Below, in pieces: positions 30,927 through 39,860 of a stretch of 64,000 nt of DNA. The position numbers were made by a program, and so were the translations under genes. Within the stretch, counting starts at the first letter, position 1; the number at the start of each line of letters is the position of its first letter. The notes under the pieces were generated by a model. The model searched no databases. It saw only the letters and a list, made by a program, of their open reading frames with translations, and was not told where the DNA came from. The DNA is from Blastomonas ursincola. Lineage in GTDB: Bacteria; Pseudomonadota; Alphaproteobacteria; Sphingomonadales; Sphingomonadaceae. Where the stretch lies: contig NZ_VDES01000001.1 in NCBI RefSeq assembly GCF_013607875.1, positions 62,001-126,000 on the forward strand, in the 5' to 3' direction.

Positions 30927-32033
30927 ATGCCGGGATTTCCCACGCGAGCGGAAGAGATCAGCCGCGAGTGGCTGCAGGCCACGCTCGATGCCAGCGACGC
31001 GCTGCACGGCGCGCAGGTCACCTCGCTCGATATCGCGCCGATCGGCACCGGTCAGGTCGGCGATACCGTGCGGATCACTCTCGGCTATGATCGCCCTGCC
31101 CCGCACGCGCCGACATCCATTGCCGCGAAACTGCCCTCGCGCGACGCAACCAGCCGTGCAACGGCAGCGCATTTCCGGCTCTATCTGCGCGAGGTCAATT
31201 TCTACGCGCGCGTCGCCCCGCACATCCCAATGCGGGTGCCAAAGGTCTATGCCGCGCTGATCGACGAGGCGGGATGCGATTTCATCCTGATGTTCGAGGA
31301 TCTCGGCCCCGCCAGAGTGGGCAACCAGCTCCATTCGTGCACGCTGGCGGAGGCCGAGGCAGCGGTGCGCGAGGCGGCCTTGCTCCACGCGTCCACCGAT
31401 GGCCTCCCGTTGCTCGACGAAGACTGGCTGTTGCCTGACCTTGCGGCGCGCGACTGGATCATCTCCGCCTATCCCGGGGCCCAGGCCATTTTTCGCGAGC
31501 GCTATGCCGGACAGATCGAGCCCGAATATCTCGATATCTGCGAACAGCTGGCCACGCATTGCGCCGCGTGGTTCCATTTCACCCCATCGACGCGCTGCAT
31601 CACCCATGGCGACTACCGGCTCGACAACATGCTGTTCGACATCCGCGGGGGTGCCGAGCCGCTGGCGGTGGTCGATTGGCAGACGTGCGTAACCGGCGGC
31701 GGGACCAGTGATCTCGGCTATTTCCTGGGGACGGGGATCGGCACCGAACTGCGGCGTACGCACGAAATGGACCTGATCGACCTGTACTGCGCCGAGATGA
31801 CCCGGCTGGGCGTGCCGCGCCACCGCGCCGTCATCTGGAACGAGTATCGCATCGGCGCGCTGACCGGCCTGTCCACCGCCGTGTTCAGCGCCGCCTTTGT
31901 CGAGCGCACCGAACGCGGCGATGCCAATTTCCTGTCGATGGCCCGAGGCGCCTGCAGCCTCGCGCTCGACCATGGCAGCATTCAGGCGTTGCTCGACCAT
32001 GCAGAGAAACAAGCGGAGACAAGCACATGCTGA
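30927..32033 (+). CDS. Phosphotransferase family protein (APH/ecdysteroid kinase-like)
   Basis: Small-molecule kinase of the APH fold, 368 residues. Catalytic signatures are the Brenner-like motif HGDYRLDN and the metal-binding VVDWQT, with SIAAKLPS supplying the N-lobe lysine. The region FILMFEDLGPARVGNQ resembles ecdysteroid kinase-like (DUF1679) proteins rather than antibiotic kinases. The substrate is unknown. The ATG at 30927 is preferred over a GTG at 30912, since AAGGAG lies just before it. The gene overlaps the next by 7 bp and sits behind a palindromic operator. Confidence 0.87.
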   Translation: MPGFPTRAEEISREWLQATLDASDALHGAQVTSLDIAPIGTGQVGDTVRITLGYDRPAPHAPTSIAAKLPSRDATSRATAAHFRLYLREVNFYARVAPHIPMRVPKVYAALIDEAGCDFILMFEDLGPARVGNQLHSCTLAEAEAAVREAALLHASTDGLPLLDEDWLLPDLAARDWIISAYPGAQAIFRERYAGQIEPEYLDICEQLATHCAAWFHFTPSTRCITHGDYRLDNMLFDIRGGAEPLAVVDWQTCVTGGGTSDLGYFLGTGIGTELRRTHEMDLIDLYCAEMTRLGVPRHRAVIWNEYRIGALTGLSTAVFSAAFVERTERGDANFLSMARGACSLALDHGSIQALLDHAEKQAETSTC

Positions 32034-33127
32034 CCAAAGGTGATGACTTTCCTCTGCACCAGACGGCCGAGCCGATTGCCTATTCAGGAACCGACCGCAA
32101 CTTCTACGACCGCTATTTTTTCAACGGCTATAACCCCGATGGCAGCGGCTTTTTCGCGCTGGCCTTCGGTGTCTACCCGCACCTTGACATAGCCGACGCC
32201 AGTTTTTCCTGCATTCGCAATGGTGTGCAGCACAATCTTCATGCATCGCGAGAACTTGGGATGGAGCGGATGGACCTGGAGGTCGGCCCGATCCGGATCG
32301 AGGTGATCGAACCGCTCCGTGTGCTGCGCGTGCATATCGATGGCGAAGGCATCAGGGCGGAACTGACCTTTACCGGTCGCGCCTTCCCGATCGAGGAACC
32401 GCGCTTCACCTTTCGCAACGGCCCGCGCACCTTCATGGACTATACGCGGATGACGCAGAATGGCCATTATGCCGGCTGGATCGAGGTCGATGGCGAGCGG
32501 ATCGCGCTCGCACAGGGGTGCAGCGGTACCCGCGATCGAAGCTGGGGGGTGCGACCAATAGGCGCCGCCGACATGCAGCCGCATTCGGCCAGCCGCCAGC
32601 CGTGCTTCTTCTGGCAATGGACCCCGGTCAATCTGGAGCGGCGCAGCCTGTTCTTCCATTTGAACGCGCATCGCAGTGGCACGCCATGGAACACTCGTGC
32701 CGCGATCGCCCCCGATGGCGCGGGACATGACGGCTTTGTCGAGACCCCCGCCGCACGCATGACGACCCGTCATCATCCCGGCACCCGCTGGCCGGCGGGC
32801 GGCGAGCTCAGCATCGAAACCGATAGCGGGCCGCTCATGGTGACGTTCGAGCCGGTGCAGCGCTTCCAGATGCGCGGACTTGGCTATACCTGCCCGCGCT
32901 GGGGCCATGGCCTCCACCATGGCACGCTGGCGGTCGAGCGCGAGGATTTCGATCTCGCCGCGCTCGATCCGCTCGCCCCCGACATGGGCAATCTGCACGT
33001 GCAGATCCTCTGCCGCGTCACCACCAGCGACGGCGAGAGCGGCATGGGAACGTTCGAGCAGCTGGTGCTCGGCCCCTATGATCCCTGGGGGCTGACCGGC
33101 TACGTCGACACGCCGGTCAGCGGTTGA
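32027..33127 (+). CDS. AttH/hydroxyneurosporene synthase-like protein (DUF7064/7065 type)
   Basis: Protein of 366 residues without a signal peptide. It appears to be made of two beta-rich lipocalin-like halves, with motifs such as DRNFYDRYFFNGYNPDG near the N-terminus, TRMTQNGHYAGWIEVDGE and the Trp/Arg-rich SGTRDRSWGVRP in the centre, and a C-terminal RWGHGLHHGTLAVE. This resembles proteins annotated DUF7064/DUF7065, which lack a known reaction. The 7-bp overlap with the kinase gene indicates translational coupling and a common pathway. A role in hydrophobic substrate binding or modification is a guess. Confidence 0.7.
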   Translation: MLTKGDDFPLHQTAEPIAYSGTDRNFYDRYFFNGYNPDGSGFFALAFGVYPHLDIADASFSCIRNGVQHNLHASRELGMERMDLEVGPIRIEVIEPLRVLRVHIDGEGIRAELTFTGRAFPIEEPRFTFRNGPRTFMDYTRMTQNGHYAGWIEVDGERIALAQGCSGTRDRSWGVRPIGAADMQPHSASRQPCFFWQWTPVNLERRSLFFHLNAHRSGTPWNTRAAIAPDGAGHDGFVETPAARMTTRHHPGTRWPAGGELSIETDSGPLMVTFEPVQRFQMRGLGYTCPRWGHGLHHGTLAVEREDFDLAALDPLAPDMGNLHVQILCRVTTSDGESGMGTFEQLVLGPYDPWGLTGYVDTPVSG

Positions 33128-33130
33128 ACA

Positions 33131-34471
33131 TCACTTGCGATAAACGCGCACGTTCTTGCTGCGGTGATGCACCACCGGAGCATGGTGCGCGGGTGCGCCT
33201 TCGGTCACCACGACGGTCTCGTTGCAGTTGCAGCTACCTGGCGTGATCGTAATCGTGGTGACGATCGGCGGCGGATAATAGTAATAATAGCCCGGAGGCG
33301 GCGGCGGATAGCCACCCGGCTGGCCGGGTGCGACCGGCTGCTGCGCCAGCAGCCGCTTGCAGCGCTCGCGATCCTCGGCCTTGTCGATCAGCATGCCTGC
33401 CAGCGCGCCCACGCCTGCACCGATCAGCGTACCGCCGGTACGATTGCCGCGGCCAGCAATGCGGTTGCCCGCCAGACCGCCGATGCCGGCACCGATCGCC
33501 GCACCGCCGAGTCCGTTGTCACGCCTGCAGATTTCCAGGAACGTCCGATCATCAAGCTGTGCATAGCCCGAGCCCGGCAGCGGCGGCGCGTAAGCAGGGC
33601 CGGCCACCGGCGGCGGCGGCGCATAGCGCGTGTCATACCCTTCCGCGCGTTCGGCCGCGAGAAGCCGCTTGCAGCGCTCGCGATCTTCCGCCTTGTCAAT
33701 TACCATTCCGGCTATCGCGCCGACGCCCGCGCCGATCAGCGTGCCGCCCGTGCGATTGCCTCGACCGGCGATGCGGTTGCCTGCCAGGCCGCCCACGGCA
33801 GCCCCGGCCGCTGCCCCGCCCAGGCCATTGTCACGGCGGCATGCCTCCAGAAACGCGCGCTCGTCCACCGGAGCATAGGCAGGTGGCGGGGGCGGCGGCA
33901 GATCGGGATCGAAGTCGACTCCCGCATCATCATCGGCCTGGCGGCTCCAGTGCGTACCCTGAACGACGTCATCATTGCCCAGCAACAGGCTCTTGTCATA
34001 ATTATAGGGGTCGTAATCGGGCGAATAGGTCTGCTGAACCACGGTGGTGGTAGCGCCCGGCCCCGCCTGCCAGTTGACGCCCTGCACGCTGTCATAGACC
34101 CGGCCGTTGCGATCGGTCAGCACCGCATCGTCGTAATAGCGCGACCAGCCGAAACCCTGGGCTGGACGCGGCAGCCGGTAGCCCTGCCAGTTGGCGATAT
34201 AATAGGTCGGCGCGATCCAGACGCGCGGAAGGATGAAGCCACGGAACGGACGGACATAGGCGGGCGCGCCTGCTGGAAAGCGCACGCCATAGCCAGGACG
34301 GACCACCGGGGTACCGTTGAGCGCGCTCGACAGGTGGAGATCGACCGGGCCTGCACCAGCCTTTTTCAGGGGCGATTCGGCGGCTTGGGTGGAACTCGCC
34401 ATCGCAGTTGCGGTCATCAGGCTGGCGGCAAGGACGGCGTGGCGCATCGAAGCAAAGGCGCGGCTCTTCAT
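33131..34471 (-). CDS. RcnB-like envelope protein with two glycine-zipper domains
   Basis: Exported protein of 446 residues. A signal peptide ends near residue 31. An RcnB-like segment with WIAPTYYIANWQGYRLPRP and YYDDAVLTDRNGRVYDSV lies around residues 84-130. Two near-identical glycine-zipper modules follow (about 203-271 and 308-375), each starting DxRxFLExCRRDNGLGGAA and ending DKAEDRERCKRLLA. The tail is Pro/Tyr-rich, then His-rich with a CNCN motif. The ATG at 34471 has GGGGAG upstream. Glycine zippers insert in or stabilise the outer membrane; the exact role is unknown. Confidence 0.85.
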   Translation of the reverse strand: MKSRAFASMRHAVLAASLMTATAMASSTQAAESPLKKAGAGPVDLHLSSALNGTPVVRPGYGVRFPAGAPAYVRPFRGFILPRVWIAPTYYIANWQGYRLPRPAQGFGWSRYYDDAVLTDRNGRVYDSVQGVNWQAGPGATTTVVQQTYSPDYDPYNYDKSLLLGNDDVVQGTHWSRQADDDAGVDFDPDLPPPPPPAYAPVDERAFLEACRRDNGLGGAAAGAAVGGLAGNRIAGRGNRTGGTLIGAGVGAIAGMVIDKAEDRERCKRLLAAERAEGYDTRYAPPPPVAGPAYAPPLPGSGYAQLDDRTFLEICRRDNGLGGAAIGAGIGGLAGNRIAGRGNRTGGTLIGAGVGALAGMLIDKAEDRERCKRLLAQQPVAPGQPGGYPPPPPGYYYYYPPPIVTTITITPGSCNCNETVVVTEGAPAHHAPVVHHRSKNVRVYRK

Positions 34472-34664
34472 GGTTAACTCCCCTTGGGCAAACACCAGGC
34501 AGTCCGCAGCAGCAGCGCGATCCTGGTCGCGCGGCCGCCCGGATTTGTTAAGCCTTTGTTAGCATTTGCGCAGCGAGCGTACCATCGCGCGAATGTAAAA
34601 CCGGCGCGCCGCCAGGCCGCTGTTTCAATATGGGGCAGACCGGGATGCCGGGGTTAAGCGCGGA

Positions 34665-35147
34665 TCAGATGCGCCCTGCCAGACTGCGGGCCAGCCGCTC
34701 GATCCCGGCCTGATCGTCGGCGTCAAACCGCCCAATTCGGGGGCTGTCGAGATCGATGACATGGGTGACCTTGCCCTCATGGATCACGGGCACGACCAGC
34801 TCGGACTGGCTCGCCGCGTCGCAGGCGATATGCCCGGGAAAGGCGTGCACATCCTCGACGAGCTGGGTTGCGCCGCTGGCCGCGGCGGTGCCGCACACCC
34901 CGCTGCCCAGAGCGATGCGGATGCACGCAGGCTTGCCGACGAACGGGCCCAGCACCAGCTCGCCTTCGACCATGCGATAGAACCCGGCCCAGTTGAGATC
35001 GGGCAGGAATTGCCAGATCAGCGCCGCGACATTGGCCATATTCGCCACCCCGTCGGGCTCGCCATCGACCAGTGCCATGGCGGCAGAATGCAGGTCGTCA
35101 TAAAGCTGCGCCTTGGGAGCGTTGGGATCAATATCGAATGCGTACAT
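34665..35147 (-). CDS. msrC: Free methionine-(R)-sulfoxide reductase (fRMsr, GAF domain)
   Basis: Single GAF-domain enzyme of 160 residues that reduces free methionine-R-sulfoxide using thioredoxin. The three family cysteines are present: Cys75 (GKPACIRI), Cys85 (GSGVCGTAA) and Cys109 (HIACDAAS). The core NWAGFYRMVEGELVLGPFVG and the closing VIDLDSPRIGRFDADD also match. It lies 24 bp downstream of arfB on the same strand, so the arrangement rluA-like-arfB-msrC is probably one transcript. Confidence 0.93.
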   Translation of the reverse strand: MYAFDIDPNAPKAQLYDDLHSAAMALVDGEPDGVANMANVAALIWQFLPDLNWAGFYRMVEGELVLGPFVGKPACIRIALGSGVCGTAAASGATQLVEDVHAFPGHIACDAASQSELVVPVIHEGKVTHVIDLDSPRIGRFDADDQAGIERLARSLAGRI

Positions 35148-35171
35148 GTTCTTAGGTCCAGTTTGTGAGAT

Positions 35172-35579
35172 TCAATCGAAGGAAACCCTGCCCCGGTTCT
35201 TCTTGATGGTGGAGCGGTTCTTCTTTCCTGCCAACCGCTCGGTCTTGCCGACCCGGTTGAGGCGTGACTTGGCGCGAACGGCGGGGAGGTCATGCGCTTC
35301 GGCGAGCAAGGCGGCAAGCCGTTCGCGCGCCTCGCGGCGGTTCGCTTCCTGCGTCCTGTGGCTGCGCGCCTGGATGACGAGTTCGCCATCCTGGTTGATC
35401 CGGCTGCCCGCCAGCGCGCGCAACCGGCTGTACACCAGCGGCGGCAGCCTGAGCGCGAAGATGTTGACGTGCAACTGCACCGCCGTCGCCACCTTGTTGA
35501 CATTCTGTCCACCAGGTCCGGAAGCAGTGATAAATCGCTCCGAAACAATGGCATGATCCGGAATATTGATATCAGCCAT
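35172..35579 (-). CDS. arfB: Alternative ribosome-rescue factor ArfB (YaeJ)
   Basis: Peptidyl-tRNA hydrolase that frees ribosomes stalled on non-stop mRNA. It has 135 residues, with the catalytic GGQ at 23-25 in ITASGPGGQNVNKV and the basic C-terminal tail (KSRLNRVGKTERLAGKKNR and KKNRGRVSFD) that enters the empty mRNA channel. The short length without a codon-recognition domain distinguishes it from RF1/RF2. Its ATG overlaps the stop of the upstream pseudouridine synthase by 8 bp. Confidence 0.95.
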   Translation of the reverse strand: MADINIPDHAIVSERFITASGPGGQNVNKVATAVQLHVNIFALRLPPLVYSRLRALAGSRINQDGELVIQARSHRTQEANRREARERLAALLAEAHDLPAVRAKSRLNRVGKTERLAGKKNRSTIKKNRGRVSFD

Positions 35580-36264
35580 CAGCATTCGCCGGTTCGGCAA
35601 AACCCAGCTTGCGAAAACGGTCCGGCATGGGAGCGCGCGCGACAATCGGCGGCTTGCCATCGCGCGGAACCGTCAGATGGGCCGCGTGGAGCATCAAGCC
35701 GGCGGGATCGGCGCGACCATAGACCGGATCTCCGACGAGCGCATGACCCAGCCCATGCAGTGCATGCACACGGATCTGATGGGTACGGCCTGTCTCGGGC
35801 CGGAATTCGACCAGGGTCTTTCCACCCACCACCGCCACTTGCCGCCAGTGCGTCACGGCGCGCTTGCCTTGGGGAGAAGGGACGATCCGCCATCCATCCA
35901 TAGCGCTGCTTGTCTTGGTCAGGGCAAGCTCGATCGTTCCGTGCTCCTGCGTCAGTGCCCCTGCGATCACCCCCCAATAGAGTTTGCTCACCAGCCCGCT
36001 CTCGAACGCGGCACCAAAGCGCTTCAGCGCCTTGGCATGCCGCGCCAGCAACAGACAGCCCGAGGTGTCCTGGTCGAGCCGGTGCACAGGTTGCGGTTCG
36101 CGCTGAAACCCGAACCGCAGCGCGGGAAGGAAATCCTCAAGGCTGCGCCCGCCCTTTCTCGGGCGACTGACCGGCAGGCCGGCGGGCTTGTCGATCACCA
36201 GCGCTTCGCCATCGCTGAAGGGCAACGTAGCTTGGGCACAGAAATCGGGAAAGGCTGGCGGCAT
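35572..36264 (-). CDS. RluA-family pseudouridine synthase
   Basis: Pseudouridine synthase of 230 residues acting on rRNA or tRNA. The catalytic aspartate is Asp64 in HRLDQDTSG. The motifs ALVIDKPAGLPVSRP and RTHQIRVHALHGLGHALVGDPVYG are also typical. No S4 domain is seen, so it is closer to RluA/TruC-like enzymes than to RluC/RluD. The target base cannot be assigned. It overlaps arfB, which suggests translational coupling. Confidence 0.92.
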   Translation of the reverse strand: MPPAFPDFCAQATLPFSDGEALVIDKPAGLPVSRPRKGGRSLEDFLPALRFGFQREPQPVHRLDQDTSGCLLLARHAKALKRFGAAFESGLVSKLYWGVIAGALTQEHGTIELALTKTSSAMDGWRIVPSPQGKRAVTHWRQVAVVGGKTLVEFRPETGRTHQIRVHALHGLGHALVGDPVYGRADPAGLMLHAAHLTVPRDGKPPIVARAPMPDRFRKLGFAEPANADG

Positions 36265-36268
36265 GGGT

Positions 36269-37261
36269 TCAGGCCGCTTCGACCAGCGCCATGCTCTGCG
36301 CGAACAGTTCGATCGCGCGCAGCCGGTCTTGCTGGTGGTAGGCGTTGCACGAGATCATGACCTCATCTGCGCCAAAGGCCTGGGCCAGCGCCAGCACCTT
36401 GCTCCGCACCGCATCAGGCGTACCGAATGCGGCGATCCGCGCCTGCGCACCGATGATCATCGCCTCGCGCTCGGTAAAGCCCATGTCGCGGCTTTCCTCG
36501 GGCGATACTGCCGGCTGCGTCCCGCCGCCGAGAAGGCGCGCGATATTGAGAAAATAGTTCTTGCGCAGCAACTCGGCGCGCTCGGCATCGTCGCAGGCAA
36601 AGGCGGTGGTCGCGAGCATCACATAGGGCTCTGCCAACTGCGCGCTGGGCCGGAAATTGCGCCGATACAGATCGGTAAGCTCAGGGCTGGCCTGCGGGTT
36701 GATGAACAGCGCCAGCGCATAGGGCAGGCCCAGGGCACCCGCCAGCATCGCGCTGTCCGGGCTGGTGCCGAGAATCCAGACCGGGACATCGCCCGCCGGC
36801 TCGGGGCTCAACCTTGGTTCGGTCAGGCTCCCGTACATATAGCTAACTAGATCAGCGACTTGGCTCGGAAACTCGCGAAAGGATGGAGGGTGCGGGGCGG
36901 ACAGGGCTGCGGCAACGCGCATCTCGCCGCCCGGCGCGCGGCCGACGCCGAGATCGATCCGGCCAGGATAGAGATTGCTCAGCACCGCAAACTGTTCGGC
37001 GACCTTATAGGCACTGTAATGCGGCAGCATGACGCCGCCCGATCCCAAGCGGATGCGCCGGGTATGCGCGCCCATCGCCGCGATCAGGATCTCGGGCGCG
37101 CTGCCGCACAGAAAGCGGCTGGCATGATGTTCGGACACCCACAGGCGGTGATAGCCCAGCCGGTCGGCCAGCCGCGCCGCCTCGAGCGTCGCCTCCAGGG
37201 CATCGCTGGCAGGGACGTTGGCAAAGCGCACCGACTGATCGAGAAGCGAGAAAAGCGTCAT
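36269..37261 (-). CDS. LLM-class flavin-dependent oxidoreductase
   Basis: Luciferase-like monooxygenase fold, 330 residues from the ATG at 37261. The sequence SLLDQSVRFANVPASDALEATL.. and the motif RLWVSEHHAS are characteristic of the MsnO8/LLM group, as are the region LYPGRIDLGVGRAPG and PVWILGTSPDSAMLAG. Members use FMNH2 to oxidise small carbon or sulfur substrates. Nothing here defines the substrate. It ends 5 bp before the RluA-type gene. Confidence 0.9.
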   Translation of the reverse strand: MTLFSLLDQSVRFANVPASDALEATLEAARLADRLGYHRLWVSEHHASRFLCGSAPEILIAAMGAHTRRIRLGSGGVMLPHYSAYKVAEQFAVLSNLYPGRIDLGVGRAPGGEMRVAAALSAPHPPSFREFPSQVADLVSYMYGSLTEPRLSPEPAGDVPVWILGTSPDSAMLAGALGLPYALALFINPQASPELTDLYRRNFRPSAQLAEPYVMLATTAFACDDAERAELLRKNYFLNIARLLGGGTQPAVSPEESRDMGFTEREAMIIGAQARIAAFGTPDAVRSKVLALAQAFGADEVMISCNAYHQQDRLRAIELFAQSMALVEAA

Positions 37262-37327
37262 GCCTTCAAGAATAAGGCTTTCCGGGCGGGTCACAAGCCC
37301 GGCTGTCACCCGCCCCTGCGAAAACGA

Positions 37328-38245
37328 TCAATCCTCGCGCACGTCCTGGGGTCGAACCCCGCCGCTATCGGACACTCCGCCGGGACCCCGCGGGCGAGAG
37401 CGTTCGATGATCTGGGGCGGGCGTTCCTGACGCTGCGGCCGCTCTGCCCGGGGCGGACGTTCGGCGCGCGCTGGCGGAGTGAAGCCCGGCTGAGCGCCCG
37501 GTTGCGGCTGGCGCATCTCGGGCCGCGCGCGACCTTCGCCCCTGCCCTGCCAATTGCCCCTGCCCTGGCGGTCACCACGCCCCCGCCAGTCGCGCCCCGC
37601 TCCCTGGGGCTGCCCCAGCTGATCCTGCTGGCGCTGCTGCCAGCGCCCCAGGCGCCGCTGGCGGTCTTCGGGGGTCAGCCCGCCCATCCGTTCGCGCTCG
37701 CCGCGCCGCGTGCGGGGGAATTCGGGATTGTCGGCCTGCTGTTCGCGCCGCCAGTCGCGGCGGTCGTCAAGCGTCTCGCGGCGGTCGCGGCGCCAATCGC
37801 GCCGGTCATCCCACCGGTCACCGCGCCGATCATCGCGGAACTCGCGCCGATCGGCCCGGCGCTGCTGGTAATATTGCCAGCGCTGCTGCCCCCAGTAGCG
37901 GCGATGCCTGTCCTGCATCGCGAAACGGCGGCCGCCTGGGCGATCGTAGATCCAGGTGCCATAGCCGGGATAATAGAAATTGTCCCAATATCCCCCGCCA
38001 AAGCCGATCTGGCCGAAGCCATAGCCATAGTCGCAGCCATACCAGCTGTCCCAAGCGGAGAAGCCATCGCAATAGGGATTGAAGCCGCCAGCATAGCCGC
38101 TGCCGACGCCCACCGAGACGCCGCCATAGCCATCATAGCCGTCCAGCCCATAGACACAGCCCGAAAGCGAGGCCGCTCCGAGCGCCAGCGCAATCATCCG
38201 CGCCGCGCGGGCACGGGTTTTCTGCAAGTAGGAAACAGGGTTCAA
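37328..38245 (-). CDS. Arg/Gln/Gly-rich lipoprotein with low-complexity tail
   Basis: Protein of 305 residues, not assigned to a family. No ATG gives a sensible start. A TTG at 38245 preceded by AGGGG yields a lipoprotein signal, RMIALALGAASLSGC, with the lipobox cysteine at about residue 30. A Gly/Tyr/Asp-rich segment follows (VGVGSGYAGGFNPY), then an RcnB-like motif (YPGYGTWIYDRPGGRRF), and a long tail made of RRDRR/DWRR, GRGDRQGRG and RPPRAERPQR repeats. The tail is strongly basic and probably disordered, which would suit binding to anionic polymers. That role is inference only. Confidence 0.65.
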   Translation of the reverse strand: MNPVSYLQKTRARAARMIALALGAASLSGCVYGLDGYDGYGGVSVGVGSGYAGGFNPYCDGFSAWDSWYGCDYGYGFGQIGFGGGYWDNFYYPGYGTWIYDRPGGRRFAMQDRHRRYWGQQRWQYYQQRRADRREFRDDRRGDRWDDRRDWRRDRRETLDDRRDWRREQQADNPEFPRTRRGERERMGGLTPEDRQRRLGRWQQRQQDQLGQPQGAGRDWRGRGDRQGRGNWQGRGEGRARPEMRQPQPGAQPGFTPPARAERPPRAERPQRQERPPQIIERSRPRGPGGVSDSGGVRPQDVRED

Positions 38246-38367
38246 CGCATCATCCCCTAAGCCGCAAGCCAGGCGCGGCGGGCCGCCGGAGCGGGGCTCC
38301 GATTTTCCGTTCATACAAACCGCCAGTTGAATTAACGATGAATGGCATTTCGGATGCGACGGATCGC

Positions 38368-38396
38368 TTGCTAACATAGGTGTCAGTTGGTATTTA
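38368..38396 (+). promoter_or_regulatory. Promoter of the P450 gene
   Basis: TTGCTA (38368-38373), a 17-bp spacer, and TATTTA (38391-38396). The -10 hexamer overlaps the palindromic operator at 38392-38411, so a bound repressor would exclude RNA polymerase. Confidence 0.6.
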
Positions 38397-38411
38397 ATGG
38401 ATCGATTAAAC
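38392..38411. promoter_or_regulatory. Palindromic operator at the P450 gene
   Basis: ATTTAATGGATCGATTAAAC matches the site at 30873-30892 in 16 of 20 positions. The mismatches are at the first base and in the centre, and the outer TTTAAT/GATTAAAC arms are kept. It ends 19 bp before the P450 start codon. Confidence 0.72.
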
Positions 38412-38430
38412 CAGAGCAGAGGATTCCCCC

Positions 38431-39837
38431 ATGGCCACCGTGATCGCTCCGCCGCGCGAGATGTTTCCCGACCACACCATCCAGCGTGACAGCGGCAATC
38501 CGCACTGGACGCGGATGCCGGGCCCCGGATCGCTCGATCATATTCCGGGCGAGGATGGCCTGCCGATCGTCGGTGTCACCTTCAAGATGCTGGCCGACCC
38601 CGAGAAGTTCGGCAACGAAATGCGCGAGAAATATGGTCCGGTCTATCGCACCAATGCGTTTGGCCGCCGCCAGGTGGCGCTGTTCGGCGCCGATGCCAAT
38701 GAGCTGGTGCTGTTCGACCGCGATAAGCTGTTCTCGTCCGAACAGGGCTGGGGACCGGTGCTGAACCTGCTGTTCCCGCGCGGACTGATGCTGATGGATT
38801 TCGACCATCACCGCGCCGATCGCCGCGCATTGTCGATCGCGTTCAAGCCCGGCCCGATGCGGCACTATTCGGAAAAGCTGAACGAGGGCATTGCCGCGCG
38901 CGTTGCTGAATGGGCAAACCGCGACATTCTGTTCTACAGTGAAATCAAGAAGTTGACGCTCGATCTTGCGGCGACCTCTTTCCTCGGCATTCCCTGGGGG
39001 CCCGAGGCGGACCGGATCAACAAGGCCTTTGTCGATATGGTCCAGGCGTCGATCGGCGTCGTGCGCCGTCCCCTGCCCTTCACCAAGATGGGGCGCGGCG
39101 TAGCGGGCCGGAAGTTCCTGGTCGATTATTTCACCCCCGAGGTGCAGAAGCGCCGCGAGCAGCAGGGTCCGGACATGTTCAGCCAGTTTTGCCGCGCCAC
39201 CCGCGACGATGGCAGCCTGCTCACCACCGATGAGGTGGTCGATCACATGAACTTCCTGATGATGGCGGCGCACGACACCATCACCTCGTCGGCCAGCTCG
39301 CTGATCTGGTTGCTCGCGCGCCACCCCGAATGGCAGGATCGCATCCGTGCCGAGCTGCTCGAACACGCGCCTGCGGGCACGCCGATGCCCTATGATTCGC
39401 TGCCCAATCTCGAGCTCACCGAAATGGCGTTCAAGGAAGCGCTGCGGATGATCCCGCCAGTGCCCTCGACCCCGCGCCGCGCGCTTCGCGATTTCGAATT
39501 CGGCGGTTATCGCATCCCGGCCGGAACCCCGGTCAGCATCAGCGCGGCCTTTACCCACAAGCAGGAAGAGCACTGGCCCGAACCGCACCGGTTCGATCCG
39601 ATGCGATTCACGGCAGAAGCGACGCGCAATCGGCACAAATATGCCTGGGTGCCGTTCGGCGGCGGCGCGCATATGTGCCTGGGGCTGCACTTTGCCTATA
39701 TGCAGATCAAGGTGCTGCTGCACCACGTGCTCAGCCAGCACCGCATCGTCACCGAGCCCGGCTATGCTCCCGAATGGCAGGCCTGGCCGATCCCGCAGCC
39801 GCGCGATGGCCTTAAGGTCCGTTTCGAGCGGATCTGA
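38431..39837 (+). CDS. Cytochrome P450
   Basis: Soluble heme monooxygenase of 468 residues. The heme-binding loop FGGGAHMCLG has its thiolate cysteine at residue 416. The I helix has AAHDTITSS with the acid-alcohol pair for oxygen activation, and the K helix has KEALRM (ExxR). The length and the N-terminus lack a membrane anchor. The substrate is unknown. The family is often involved in terpene, fatty-acid or steroid oxidation in these bacteria. No ferredoxin or reductase gene adjoins it, so the redox partners lie elsewhere. Confidence 0.95.
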   Translation: MATVIAPPREMFPDHTIQRDSGNPHWTRMPGPGSLDHIPGEDGLPIVGVTFKMLADPEKFGNEMREKYGPVYRTNAFGRRQVALFGADANELVLFDRDKLFSSEQGWGPVLNLLFPRGLMLMDFDHHRADRRALSIAFKPGPMRHYSEKLNEGIAARVAEWANRDILFYSEIKKLTLDLAATSFLGIPWGPEADRINKAFVDMVQASIGVVRRPLPFTKMGRGVAGRKFLVDYFTPEVQKRREQQGPDMFSQFCRATRDDGSLLTTDEVVDHMNFLMMAAHDTITSSASSLIWLLARHPEWQDRIRAELLEHAPAGTPMPYDSLPNLELTEMAFKEALRMIPPVPSTPRRALRDFEFGGYRIPAGTPVSISAAFTHKQEEHWPEPHRFDPMRFTAEATRNRHKYAWVPFGGGAHMCLGLHFAYMQIKVLLHHVLSQHRIVTEPGYAPEWQAWPIPQPRDGLKVRFERI

Positions 39838-39860
39838 CGGCCCCAGCAGACAAAGTTGCT

